Of a stretch of DNA of 64,000 nt, positions 1 to 8,427 are shown one piece after another; position 1 is the first letter of the stretch; each line of letters starts with the position of its first letter. Under the pieces are notes generated by a model. That model was not told where the DNA came from. It ran no database searches and saw only the letters and a list, made by a program, of their open reading frames with translations. Source of the stretch: Sinomonas cyclohexanicum. Lineage in GTDB: Bacteria; Actinomycetota; Actinomycetes; Actinomycetales; Micrococcaceae. The position numbers and the translations under genes are program-made. The stretch covers positions 2,914,001 through 2,978,000 of the forward strand of contig NZ_AP024525.1 in NCBI RefSeq assembly GCF_020886775.1, in the 5' to 3' direction.

Positions 1-54
1 CTACGGGGTAACCCGTGATCCTGCACAATGCTCAGCCGCCTAGACTCCTGAACT

Positions 55-1437
55 ATGGTGGCTGAGATGGAAGAACGCACGAGCGAAGGCTGGGGCGAAG
101 GCCAGAACGCCGGCCCAGATGGCTCCTCCGGCGAGCGCCCGGCCTCGACGCTGCCGGAGCGCGCCGCGGACACCACGCCGGAGAACCCGTGGCCGCTGCA
201 CGTGCTCTCCCGCAAGCTCAAGGAGCACATTGAGCGCTCGCCGCAGGTGTGGATCGAGGGCCAGGTCATCGAGATGAACCGCCGGGGCCAGACGGCATAC
301 CTGACGCTGCGGGACGTCGACGCCGAGATCTCACTGCCCGCCTCGGCGTGGGGCACCGTGATGGCACGCCTGCGGGAGCCGGTCCAACGGGGCTCCCGCG
401 TGGTGGCCCTCGTGAAGCCCGAGATGTGGCTCAAGACGGGGCGCCTCAACATGGCGGTGCGGGACATGCGCCCGGTGGGCCTCGGCGACCTCCTGGCCCG
501 CATCGAGAACCTCCGACAGGCCCTCGGCGGGGAGGGCCTCTTCTCCGAGTCGCGCAAGAAGCCGCTGCCCCTGCTCCCCCACCGGATCGGCCTCATCACG
601 GGGCGCGACTCCGACGCCAAGAAGGACGTGCTCCGCAACGCGGCCCTGCGTTGGCCGGCCGTGGCCTTCGAGATCCGCGAGGTCGCCGTCCAGGGGGTCA
701 ACGCCGTCTCCGAGGTCATGGCCGCCCTCCGGGAGCTCGACTCCCACCAAGACGTGGACGTGATCGTGATCGCCCGCGGCGGCGGCTCGCTCGAGGACCT
801 GCTCCCGTTCAGCAACGAGGCGCTCGTCCGTGCCGTCTCCGACGCCCGGACCCCGGTGGTGAGCGCGATTGGCCACGAGGCCGACCGCCCCATCCTCGAC
901 GACGTGGCTGACCTGCGTGCCTCGACCCCCACGGACGCGGCCAAGCGGATCGTCCCCGACGTGGCCGAGGAGCTCCTGAGGGTGAGGCAGTGCAGGGACC
1001 GGATCGACCGGCAGGTCCGGCTCTTCGTGGAGCGCGAGTCCGAGCGGCTCGCCTCGATCCGCAGCCGACCGGTACTCGCGGCCCCGCAGACCATGGTGCA
1101 GGGACGCCACGAGGAACTCGAGAGGCTCCGGGTGAGGTCGCACGCGGCGGTGAGCGGCGCCGTCGTGCGCGCTGCCGACGCCGTGGCTCACCTGCGGGCA
1201 CAAGTCCGCGCCCTCTCCCCGCAGCAGACGCTCGACCGCGGCTACTCCGTGGTGCAGATCCTCGACGGGCCCGCCGCCGCCGTGGTGCGCTCGCCCGGAG
1301 ACGCCCCGGCCGGGACCGCGCTGCGCGTCCGGCTCGCACGCGGCACCATCGCCGCGCACAGCGACGGCGAGCTCCCAGACATCACGCACCGCGGGGACCA
1401 GACCGCACCAGCCCAGAAAGGACCATCCCATGAGTGA
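55..1437 (+). CDS. xseA: Exodeoxyribonuclease VII large subunit
   Basis: Large subunit of exonuclease VII, the cytoplasmic enzyme that cuts single-stranded DNA from either end into acid-soluble oligonucleotides. The 460-residue protein has a low-complexity N-terminus, an OB-fold nucleic-acid-binding domain at about residues 45-140 ([21 protein letters not shown]) and the XseA catalytic core from about residue 165. Hallmarks in order are [31 protein letters not shown] and [20 protein letters not shown]. The length is normal for the family. Its end overlaps xseB by 8 bp, so the two subunits are translationally coupled. An in-frame ATG at 67 could also be the start. Confidence 0.97.
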   Translation: MVAEMEERTSEGWGEGQNAGPDGSSGERPASTLPERAADTTPENPWPLHVLSRKLKEHIERSPQVWIEGQVIEMNRRGQTAYLTLRDVDAEISLPASAWGTVMARLREPVQRGSRVVALVKPEMWLKTGRLNMAVRDMRPVGLGDLLARIENLRQALGGEGLFSESRKKPLPLLPHRIGLITGRDSDAKKDVLRNAALRWPAVAFEIREVAVQGVNAVSEVMAALRELDSHQDVDVIVIARGGGSLEDLLPFSNEALVRAVSDARTPVVSAIGHEADRPILDDVADLRASTPTDAAKRIVPDVAEELLRVRQCRDRIDRQVRLFVERESERLASIRSRPVLAAPQTMVQGRHEELERLRVRSHAAVSGAVVRAADAVAHLRAQVRALSPQQTLDRGYSVVQILDGPAAAVVRSPGDAPAGTALRVRLARGTIAAHSDGELPDITHRGDQTAPAQKGPSHE

Positions 1438-1651
1438 GAAGACCCCGGAGACGTTCGAGGAGCTCAGCTACGAGGACGCCCGCGAACAGCTGGTGGCGGT
1501 GGTATCCCGCCTTGAGGCGGGCGGCGTGAGCCTCGAGGAGTCACTCGCGCTGTGGGAGCGGGGCGAGGCCCTCGCGGCACGGTGCGAGGAGTGGCTCGAG
1601 GGGGCACGACGAAGGCTGGACGCCGCCCGCCGCCCCAACGACGACGCCTGA
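1430..1651 (+). CDS. xseB: Exodeoxyribonuclease VII small subunit
   Basis: Small subunit of exonuclease VII; several copies bind the C-terminal coiled coil of each XseA. The 73-residue helical protein carries the family pattern [13 protein letters not shown], then [24 protein letters not shown] and [15 protein letters not shown]. The ATG lies inside the last codons of xseA, with GGACCATCCC upstream. It ends 24 bp from the convergently transcribed membrane protein gene. Confidence 0.97.
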   Translation: MSEKTPETFEELSYEDAREQLVAVVSRLEAGGVSLEESLALWERGEALAARCEEWLEGARRRLDAARRPNDDA

Positions 1652-1675
1652 GCGCCCGGGGTCACGCCCTGGCGC

Positions 1676-3373
1676 TCAGTCTTCGAGGCTGACGACCTCG
1701 ATCCGCTCTGCTGGCCCGACGAGAACCAGGACACGCTTGGCCACTATCCCCGAGAGGGCGCGGGCGACGTCCTCGGGCGCGGGGGCCGGTACCGCGACGT
1801 GTTCCCCGTCCCCGGCCGGAGGCAGGGTTGCCCGCACGGAAGCCGGCGCGGCGCCGGCGGGAGCCTCTGCCCGCCGCCAGACCTTGACGGTGGCGCCTGT
1901 GGCGTCCTCGATCGCCCGCGCGAACGGCGCAGGGTCCAGGGACGTGACCAGGAAGACGCGCCCGCCCGTGCGCCGGGGGCCCTGCACGGCGGAGAGCGCC
2001 GCCCTGTCGTGCCGCCACACGGCAAAGTGGTAGCCGGCCGCGAGTGCCGTCGCTACGAGGATCCCGAGCGGGGCCCGGACCCTCCCCACCAGGGAGACGC
2101 CACCGCCGGCGGACAGCGCGAACTGGAACACCTGGTATCCGATGACCAGAAGGGTCACGAGGGCCGCCACGGCGCTCACTCCGAAGATGACGACGAGGTA
2201 GACGCGCCGTCCCGCCGGACGGACCGACACTGGCTCCGAGAGCGCACGTGTGGGCTTCCAGACGAGCCACCAGACGGTTCCGCCCACGGCGAGCGATGCT
2301 ATGCCTCCGAGCAGGAGCGTCAGCGCGTTTGTGCCGGCGAGGGTCGGCGTCGCCAATGACAGCACCGCGTTGACAATGACGCCGATGCCTGAGGCCGCTC
2401 CGACCACGGCCACGCCGGCGGTGACGAGCCGTGCCGCCTGTCGCGCGGCCGCACCGCGCACGGCAACGAGCGGCCAGTGGTAGGCCCACACCAGGCCTCC
2501 GGCGGCGGCCGCCGCGAGGGCAGGCGGGAGCGGTTCGAGCAAGAGGGCGAGCGGCTCCGGGCCGCGGTCGAAGAGGAGCCGCAGCACCACGAAGAGCGCC
2601 GTCCCGGCCCCGCCCAGCGTCGCCGCGCCGGCCCCGAAGATGCCGACCAGGACGAGGGCGACGTCGCTGAGCCCCGTCCGCAGGCGGCGGCCGCCCTCCC
2701 CGTACCAGTGCCAGATCCATACCAGGGCTCCACCGGCTGCCCAGATGACCGAGGCGAGCACGGACCGCCACCAGGGCACACCCTCCAGAGTGCCCGCGAT
2801 CGTTGAGGCGCCGGTCACCGTGCCGACGGCCTGCTCGAGGAGCCCACCCAGCGCCGCGGCTGCCATCGACGCACCGAGCACGAGGCCATAGGCTGCGCCG
2901 AGGATGGCAGGGACGTCCGGGAGGCGGAGCGGCCCCTTGCCCGGGTGCCGCCACATCCACCGGTGCCAGAGCCACACGGCAAGCCAGACGAGGCCGATCG
3001 CGAGGAACCCGTTCCAGCCCTGTGTCCTGCCCTCCGTCAGCGAGGCGAGCAGCGCCAGCAGCTCCGAGGCGGCAGTGACGAGGGCCGCTGTGTAGAGCCC
3101 TGCGATGTAGAGGCCCCATGACAGGGCGCTCCGCTCCGCTTGGTCTCCGAGCCGCCTGAACAGGAACCACCAGAGGACCGCGGCGAGGGGTCCGCCGATC
3201 ACCGTGAAGGCGAGGGACAGCGCGAGTCCCCCGGCAGTCGACCCCACGAGCACCGGGCTCATGTCCAGTGCACGTGTCAGGAGCCCGCTGAGCCCGATCG
3301 CGGCGATCACGACGAGGGCGAAGAGCAGGAGGTAGACGATCAGCCGCCGGACCGTCTGCTGAGCCGCACTCAA
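1676..3373 (-). CDS. Large polytopic membrane protein, DUF5671-like repeats
   Basis: Integral membrane protein of unknown function, 565 residues if it starts at the TTG at 3373, which overlaps the stop of the upstream gene (TATTGA). Translation opens MSAAQQTVRRLIVYLLLFAL, a typical start for DUF5671-type membrane units, and similar blocks recur (RLRTGLSDVALVLVGIF, RRVYLVVIFGVSAVAALVTL), suggesting a tandem repeat of a roughly four-helix unit with about a dozen or more transmembrane helices. The last ~95 residues are soluble (RVFLVTSLDPAPFARAIEDA onward). The same frame stays open far upstream, antisense to nothing but overlapping two other genes, so that extension is unlikely to be translated. 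Membership of DUF5671 is by eye; function is unknown. Confidence 0.75.
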   Translation of the reverse strand: MSAAQQTVRRLIVYLLLFALVVIAAIGLSGLLTRALDMSPVLVGSTAGGLALSLAFTVIGGPLAAVLWWFLFRRLGDQAERSALSWGLYIAGLYTAALVTAASELLALLASLTEGRTQGWNGFLAIGLVWLAVWLWHRWMWRHPGKGPLRLPDVPAILGAAYGLVLGASMAAAALGGLLEQAVGTVTGASTIAGTLEGVPWWRSVLASVIWAAGGALVWIWHWYGEGGRRLRTGLSDVALVLVGIFGAGAATLGGAGTALFVVLRLLFDRGPEPLALLLEPLPPALAAAAAGGLVWAYHWPLVAVRGAAARQAARLVTAGVAVVGAASGIGVIVNAVLSLATPTLAGTNALTLLLGGIASLAVGGTVWWLVWKPTRALSEPVSVRPAGRRVYLVVIFGVSAVAALVTLLVIGYQVFQFALSAGGGVSLVGRVRAPLGILVATALAAGYHFAVWRHDRAALSAVQGPRRTGGRVFLVTSLDPAPFARAIEDATGATVKVWRRAEAPAGAAPASVRATLPPAGDGEHVAVPAPAPEDVARALSGIVAKRVLVLVGPAERIEVVSLED

Positions 3374-3843
3374 TACGTCACGCCCTTGGGCACGCAGGCA
3401 AGGAGACTGTAAGGCGCCGAGTCGATGTACCACGTGCCGTCGGCCTTGACGAGCTGGAAGACGCCATCTTCCGTGTACTCGCCGGAGCCCAACGGGCCGG
3501 CGCCGCCGGATCGCGTGATCCCCACGACCACCGTCGCGGTGGAGTCGCGGACCGTCTCGGACCCGAGCGTGATCCGGAGATCGTTCGAGGCACCGATCGC
3601 ACCGGAGTAGCCCCCGGCGCAGTTGGCCAGCGCTCTCTGCGACAGGTACTGCTGGGCCTCCGCCTGATCGCTGTCGACGACGGCCGCCGCGTAGCGCTGC
3701 ACGACACCGGCGGGAGACTTGGGGTCGAGCTGCTGCGGCTGCCCCCTCAGCAGGACGATCGCGAGCGACCCGACGACGAGCACCGCGATGACGGCGAGGA
3801 CCGTGATCAGAACACGGTCTGGGCCCTTCCGCTCTCCAGCCAT
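3370..3843 (-). CDS. Single-pass membrane-anchored protein of unknown function
   Basis: A 157-residue protein beginning MAGERKGPDRVLITVLAVIA. One transmembrane helix (about residues 11-33) is followed by an extracytoplasmic domain of ~120 residues with a PAGVVQRYAAAVVDSDQAEA segment. This resembles small NTF2-like or DUF4878-like lipoprotein folds that begin with a helix and end in curled strands, but the resemblance is weak. Two Cys residues (ALANCAGGY and LLACVPKG) could form a disulphide outside the cell. It shares four bases with the downstream membrane-protein gene, so the two probably act together. An ATG at 3861 would add six residues. Confidence 0.75.
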   Translation of the reverse strand: MAGERKGPDRVLITVLAVIAVLVVGSLAIVLLRGQPQQLDPKSPAGVVQRYAAAVVDSDQAEAQQYLSQRALANCAGGYSGAIGASNDLRITLGSETVRDSTATVVVGITRSGGAGPLGSGEYTEDGVFQLVKADGTWYIDSAPYSLLACVPKGVTY

Positions 3844-3908
3844 GGCCACAGCGTGCCGCACCGGCGAAGCGCCGCACAGTGCCGAAGGTCACGCGCACAG
3901 GGAGCCGT

Positions 3909-4772
3909 TCAGCTCTCGGCCAGAAGCCTCTTCTGCTCCTCGATGTCGTAACCGGGCCCGGGCCACTGCGGGTCCATCCTCTCGAGCGCCGCGACCAGCA
4001 GCTCCTGGACCACGAGTCGTGCGTACCACTTGTTGTCGGCAGGGACCACGTACCAGGGCGCGTATGGGGTGCTCGTCCGCTCGATCGCGATCTGGTACGC
4101 CTCCATGTAGGAGTCCCAGAGCCGGCGCTCGGCGATGTCGCCGGGGTTGAACTTCCAGTACTTGGTCGGGTCGTCGAGCCGTGCGGCGAGCCTCCGCCCC
4201 TGTTCCGCCTTGCTGATGTGGAGCATGACCTTGATGATCTCGGTGCCGGAGGCATGGAGATGCGCCTCGAAGTCCTGGATCGCGGAGTAGCGGCGCTCCA
4301 GCTCGGTCTCGTCGGCCCAACCGTGCACGCGGTGGATCAGGACGTCCTCGTAGTGGGAGCGGTCGAAGCACCCGAGCATGCCGGGCTTGGGGAGCTGCCG
4401 CTCGATGCGCCACAGGAAGTCGTGCTGCTTCTCCTCGTCCGTGGGCGTCTTGAAGGCGGCCAACTGGACTCCCTGGACGTCGACCGCACCGACCACGTGG
4501 CTGATCATCCCGCCTTTCCCTGCCGTGTCCATGGCCTGGAGGATCAGCAGAAGTGAGCGGACCCCGCCGCCCATGCCCTCGGCGAAGAGCCGCTCCTGCA
4601 GGTCGGCGAGGTGGGGGTCCCTCTGGGTGAGGACGGCCTCCCCCTCGGCCTTGCCCCCCTTGAATCCCGGCGTCGCGGAGGTGTCGATGCCCGCGAGTCT
4701 GAAGCCCGGGCCGACCACGAGGAAGTCCTCGGGTGCCTCACCGAAGCCGTGGCCCGCCCTGCGCTTGCTCAT
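3909..4772 (-). CDS. PPK2-family polyphosphate kinase
   Basis: Transfers phosphate between polyphosphate and nucleotides in the cytoplasm (nucleotide phosphorylation from polyP). The 287-residue protein is one PPK2 domain. The P-loop appears as LQAMDTAGKGGMISHV (about residues 80-95), followed by the family blocks DEEKQHDFLWRIERQLP, CFDRSHYEDVLIHRVHG (usually FNRSWYEDVL) and KWYARLVVQELL near the C-terminus. Whether it prefers AMP, ADP or NDPs cannot be read safely. It is monocistronic in appearance, with 40 bp between it and the aminotransferase stop on the same strand. Confidence 0.93.
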   Translation of the reverse strand: MSKRRAGHGFGEAPEDFLVVGPGFRLAGIDTSATPGFKGGKAEGEAVLTQRDPHLADLQERLFAEGMGGGVRSLLLILQAMDTAGKGGMISHVVGAVDVQGVQLAAFKTPTDEEKQHDFLWRIERQLPKPGMLGCFDRSHYEDVLIHRVHGWADETELERRYSAIQDFEAHLHASGTEIIKVMLHISKAEQGRRLAARLDDPTKYWKFNPGDIAERRLWDSYMEAYQIAIERTSTPYAPWYVVPADNKWYARLVVQELLVAALERMDPQWPGPGYDIEEQKRLLAES

Positions 4773-4812
4773 GCCGCCCCCTCGCTGCGCGCGACCCGGG
4801 CGAGAGCCCGGA

Positions 4813-6033
4813 TCAGTTCCCCTGGTACCTGCTGAGGAAGTCTGCCATACGGCCCATGGCCTCTTCGATGTCCGCCACGGCGGGGAGGGTCACCATGCGG
4901 AAGTGGTCCGGCGCGTGCCAGTTGAACGCCCGTCCGTGGGAGAGCAGGATCTTCTGATCCCGCAGCAGGTCGAGGACGAACTTCTCATCGTCCCGGATCC
5001 GGTAGACCTCCGGATCAAGCTTCGGGAAGAGGTACAGCGCCCCCTTGGCCTGCTTCGTCGAGACGCCCGGGATCGCGTTGAGCATCTCGTACGCCTTGTT
5101 GCGCTGCTCGAGGAGCCGGCCCCCCGGGAGGATGAGGTCGTTGATGCTCTGGTAGCCGCCGAGCGCGGTCTGGATCGCGTGCTGGGCGGGCACGTTCGCG
5201 CACAGGCGCATGTTGGCCAGCAGGTTGATGCCCTCGAGGTAGTCGGCAGCGTCCTTCTTTGGCCCGGAGATGGCCATCCAACCGGCGCGGTAGCCGCACA
5301 CCCGGTACGCCTTGGACAGGCCGGAGAACGTCAGGCACAGTACGTCCTCGCCCGTGAACGCGGCCAGGTTGGTGTGAGTTGCGTCCTCGTAGAGGATCTT
5401 CTCGTAGATCTCGTCGGCGAAGATGATGAGCCCGTGCTTCTCGGCGAGCTCGACGATGCGCCGCAGCGTCGTGTCCGAGTACAAGGCCCCGGTCGGGTTG
5501 TTGGGGTTGATCACCACAATGCCCTTGGTCCGGGGCGTGATCTTCGACTCGAGGTCCTCCAGGTCGGGCTCCCATTCGAGGTCCTCGTCGCACAGGTAAT
5601 GGACCGCGCGGCCTCCGGCGAGGGACACCGAGGCGGTCCACAGCGGGTAGTCCGGCATGGGGACGAGGATCTCGTCGCCCTGCTCGAGGAGCGCCATGAG
5701 GGACATCGTGATGAGCTCGGAGACCCCGTTGCCGAGGTAGATGTCGTCCACATGGATGTTCTGGATTCCGCGGGTCTGGTAGTACTGCGAGACGGCTGTG
5801 CGAGCGGAGAAGATGCCGCGGGAGTCGCTATAGCCCTGCGCGTGGGGCAGGTGGCGGATCATGTCCACGAGGATCGCGTCCGGCGCCTCGAAGCCGAACG
5901 GCGCCGGGTTGCCGATGTTGAGCTTGAGGATGCGGTGTCCCTCGGCCTCCATCTGCTGGGCAGCCTCCAGGATCGGGCCCCTGATGTCGTACAGGACGTT
6001 GTGGAGCTTGGAGGACTGCGTGAACTGGGCCAT
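4813..6033 (-). CDS. Pyridoxal-phosphate aminotransferase, AlaT/AlaA-like
   Basis: Class I/II aminotransferase of 406 residues, probably a glutamate-pyruvate (alanine) aminotransferase by its similarity to AlaA/AlaT. The start is ATG with protein MAQFTQSSKLHNVLYDIRGP. The substrate-binding NPAPFGF block is near residue 45, and NPNNPTGALYS and DEIYEKILYED form the PLP site. The Schiff-base lysine is K241 in TFSGLSKAYRVCGYRAGW, and a substrate-binding arginine lies in FRMVTLPA near the end. It is separated from the upstream ABC operon by a strong hairpin, so it has its own promoter. Confidence 0.93.
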   Translation of the reverse strand: MAQFTQSSKLHNVLYDIRGPILEAAQQMEAEGHRILKLNIGNPAPFGFEAPDAILVDMIRHLPHAQGYSDSRGIFSARTAVSQYYQTRGIQNIHVDDIYLGNGVSELITMSLMALLEQGDEILVPMPDYPLWTASVSLAGGRAVHYLCDEDLEWEPDLEDLESKITPRTKGIVVINPNNPTGALYSDTTLRRIVELAEKHGLIIFADEIYEKILYEDATHTNLAAFTGEDVLCLTFSGLSKAYRVCGYRAGWMAISGPKKDAADYLEGINLLANMRLCANVPAQHAIQTALGGYQSINDLILPGGRLLEQRNKAYEMLNAIPGVSTKQAKGALYLFPKLDPEVYRIRDDEKFVLDLLRDQKILLSHGRAFNWHAPDHFRMVTLPAVADIEEAMGRMADFLSRYQGN

Positions 6034-6043
6034 CTGACAAGAA

Positions 6044-6093
6044 TGCCACAGGGTGTGGGCAGCATCCTGCGATGCTGATCACACCCTGTGGCA
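6044..6093 (-). terminator. Hairpin terminator of the betaine transporter operon
   Basis: Perfect 14-bp outer arms, TGCCACAGGGTGTG at 6044-6057 and its complement at 6080-6093, enclose a second 6-bp stem AGCATC/GATGCT with a CTGC loop. It lies just after the binding-protein stop and just before the aminotransferase start, so it should stop transcription of the four-gene ABC operon. Confidence 0.85.
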
Positions 6094-6104
6094 CGCGGGC
6101 AGGG

Positions 6105-7058
6105 TCAGGAGGCGAGGCCCTTCTCCTTGAGCCATGCCTTGGCCGCGTCCGCGGGCGACTGCTTCTGGCTGCCGCTCACCGCCCGGTTGAGGTTCACCAG
6201 GTCATCGGTCGTGAGCTGCTTCGAGACCGCGTTGAGGGCGGCCTTCGCCTTGTCCGAGACGGTGTCCGTCCTCACGAGCGGCACCACCTGCTGCGCGATG
6301 AAGTTGTTCTTGGGGTCGTCCAGGACCACGAGTCCGTTGTCCGCGATGGATGGGGTGGTGGTGAAGATGTCGGCCACCTGGATGTCGTTGTCAATGAGCG
6401 CCTTGAGCGTGACCGGGCCGCCGCCGTCGCTCATGGGCGAGAACTGCTTCGGCACGCAGTTGTACTTGTCCTTGAGCCCCGGGAGGCCGTAGGCGCGCTT
6501 CTCGAACGTGGCGGGAGCGCCGATGACGAGATCGCTGCAGACCTTGGCCATGTCCTCGATGCTCTTGAGGCTGTATTTGGCCGCGGTGGCCTTGGTGACA
6601 ACCATCGCGTCCTTGTCCTCGGCCTTGGCGGGGTCGAGGATCCCGAGCCCCTGCGGCAGCTTGCCCGGCAGCGCGCCGGCGATGTCCGAGGCCGAGACCT
6701 GCGTGGCCTTCGGATCCACATACAGGAGGAGATTCCCGGTGTAGTCGGGAACCACGTCGATCGAGCCGTCCTGGAGTGCCTTGTAGTAGACCTCACGGGC
6801 GCCGATGTTCGGCTTCGTGCTGGCCTGGACCCCCGCCGCGTTGAGGGCGCCGGCGTACAGTTCGGCGATGATCTGGCTCTCGGTGAAGTCCGCCGAGCCG
6901 ATGACGAGCGCCTTGCCGGAGCCGCCGGACGCCGCCGCGCTTCCGGAGCTCAGCGGGTTCGAGGACCCCCCGCACGCGCTCAGGGCGAGGCTGAGGCCGA
7001 GCCCCGCCGTCACGGCGGTGAGCGCCGTGCGGCGGGTGACGGGCATCTGCTGGATCAT
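6105..7058 (-). CDS. Glycine betaine/choline ABC transporter, substrate-binding lipoprotein
   Basis: Binding protein of an osmoprotectant importer (OpuAC/ProX/OsmX superfamily), 317 residues. A twin-Arg-flanked signal peptide ends in a lipobox LSAC, with the lipidated Cys at residue 29, so the mature protein is tethered outside the membrane. The mature part starts KALVIGSADFTESQIIAELY, the QAT/OpuAC pattern for quaternary-ammonium binding, and contains DVVPDYTGNLL. ATG at 7058 overlaps the permease stop by four bases (ATGA). It is the last gene of the operon. The exact ligand (betaine, choline, carnitine) is not determined. Confidence 0.93.
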   Translation of the reverse strand: MIQQMPVTRRTALTAVTAGLGLSLALSACGGSSNPLSSGSAAASGGSGKALVIGSADFTESQIIAELYAGALNAAGVQASTKPNIGAREVYYKALQDGSIDVVPDYTGNLLLYVDPKATQVSASDIAGALPGKLPQGLGILDPAKAEDKDAMVVTKATAAKYSLKSIEDMAKVCSDLVIGAPATFEKRAYGLPGLKDKYNCVPKQFSPMSDGGGPVTLKALIDNDIQVADIFTTTPSIADNGLVVLDDPKNNFIAQQVVPLVRTDTVSDKAKAALNAVSKQLTTDDLVNLNRAVSGSQKQSPADAAKAWLKEKGLAS

Positions 7059-7762
7059 GAGATTCCTTCCTGTACGGCCGCCGCGGGAGCCTCGGGCTTC
7101 GCGGCGGAGGACGAGCGTGGGCCCAGGACGCGCAGGAGCGCGCCGAGAACGAGGTCGGTGACGACGGCGAGCGCGGCCACGAGCACGGAGCCACCGAGCA
7201 TCTGGGGGTAGTCCGAGAGCGCGAGGCCGTCGAAGATGTACCGGCCGAGCCCGCCGAGGTTGGTGTACGCGACCACGGTGGCGGTCGCGATCACCTGCAG
7301 CACGGCAGCACGGAGCCCGCCGAAGATCACCGGGAGTGCGTTGGGGAGCTCGACCCCGAGCAGCACCTGATCTTCCCGCATGCCCTGCGCACGGGCAGCG
7401 TCCACCACCACGGGGTCCACTGCCGCGATGCCGGAGTACGTGCCCGCGAGGAGCGGCGGGACGCTCAGGATGACCAGCGCCCAGATGGGCGGCATGAGCC
7501 CGATTCCGGCCAGCAGCACGAACAGGACGAGGAGCCCGAGGGTCGGGACGGCGCGCAGCGCACCGGCGAGCCCGACCACGACGACGCGCCCGCGCCCCGT
7601 GTGCCCCACGTATGCCCCGATGGGGAGGGCGATCACGGCCGCAATGGCCACGGTCAGGATCGTGTAGAAGGCGTGCTCGCCGAGCCGGGCGGGAATGCCG
7701 GCGTACCCGCTCCAGTTCATCGGGTCGGTGAGCCACGCCCAGGTCTGCTCGAGGAGGCTCAT
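7055..7762 (-). CDS. Glycine betaine/choline ABC transporter, permease
   Basis: Membrane subunit of the importer, 235 residues, OpuCB/OsmW type. It begins MSLLEQTWAWLTDPMNWSGY, then has about five or six transmembrane helices. The ATPase-coupling loop is visible as DAARAQGMREDQVLLGVELPNALP (EAA-type). It overlaps both neighbours by four bases. The frame is also open across the upstream permease gene, but the ATG at 7762 is the only start that fits the family length. Confidence 0.92.
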   Translation of the reverse strand: MSLLEQTWAWLTDPMNWSGYAGIPARLGEHAFYTILTVAIAAVIALPIGAYVGHTGRGRVVVVGLAGALRAVPTLGLLVLFVLLAGIGLMPPIWALVILSVPPLLAGTYSGIAAVDPVVVDAARAQGMREDQVLLGVELPNALPVIFGGLRAAVLQVIATATVVAYTNLGGLGRYIFDGLALSDYPQMLGGSVLVAALAVVTDLVLGALLRVLGPRSSSAAKPEAPAAAVQEGIS

Positions 7763-8427
7763 GCGCGGGCCGCCTTCCTCCGTCCCACGCCGTCCGTGTG
7801 CCGCGCCCAGGGCGCGAGGCCCCGGCCGGCGAGGACGAGCGCGAGGTCCATGAGGAGCGCGAGGACGAGGATTCCCACGAGCCCGACGACGATCTCGGTG
7901 ATGAATCCGCGCTGGAGGCCTTCCGTGAACAGGATCCCGAGGTTCGGCATCCCCACAAGCGCCGCCACGGAGACGAGCGAGATGTTGCTGACGGACACCG
8001 CCCGGAGGCCGGCGATGAGCACGGGCATCGAGAGGGGCAGGTCCACGAGGAAGTACCGGGTCGTGGCGGTGTGTCCGATGGCCGTCGCCGCGAGGCTCAG
8101 CTCCCCGTCGACCGAGTCGAGGGCATCCAGCGCGGACCGCACGAGCAGGGCGACGGCGTACACGGTGAGGGCCACGACGACGTTGACGGGATCGAGGATC
8201 CGCGTACCCAGGACCACCGGCAGGATGATGAAGAGCGCGAGCGAGGGCACGGTGTAGAGCACTGAGCTGAGGGTCAGGAGGACCGCCCGCCAGCCGCGCC
8301 GGTGCCGCACGGCCTGCGCGAGCGGGAGGCTGATCACCAGGCCCAGCAGAAGCGGAAGGACGGCGAGGAGGAGGTGCTGCCCCGCGAGCCCGAGGATTCG
8401 CCCGGAGTTGGCGACCGCCCACTCCAT
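7759..8427 (-). CDS. Glycine betaine/choline ABC transporter, second permease
   Basis: Second membrane subunit, 222 residues, starting MEWAVANSGRILGLAGQHLL. Hydrophobic segments at about residues 20-40, 50-75, 85-110, 140-165 and 185-205 surround the coupling loop ALAATAIGHTATTRYFLVDLP. Two distinct permeases together with one ATPase and one binding protein is the OpuC/OsmU arrangement. Its ATG shares one base with the stop of the ATPase gene (TGATG) and its stop overlaps the next ATG by four. Confidence 0.92.
   Translation of the reverse strand: MEWAVANSGRILGLAGQHLLLAVLPLLLGLVISLPLAQAVRHRRGWRAVLLTLSSVLYTVPSLALFIILPVVLGTRILDPVNVVVALTVYAVALLVRSALDALDSVDGELSLAATAIGHTATTRYFLVDLPLSMPVLIAGLRAVSVSNISLVSVAALVGMPNLGILFTEGLQRGFITEIVVGLVGILVLALLMDLALVLAGRGLAPWARHTDGVGRRKAARA

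Noticed and set aside
3374-4255. Upstream open extension of the 565-residue membrane protein
   Set aside because: The extension overlaps the anchored-protein gene and the PPK2 gene on the same strand in another frame and reads as Arg/Ser-rich sequence; the TTG at the gene junction gives a normal membrane-protein start.
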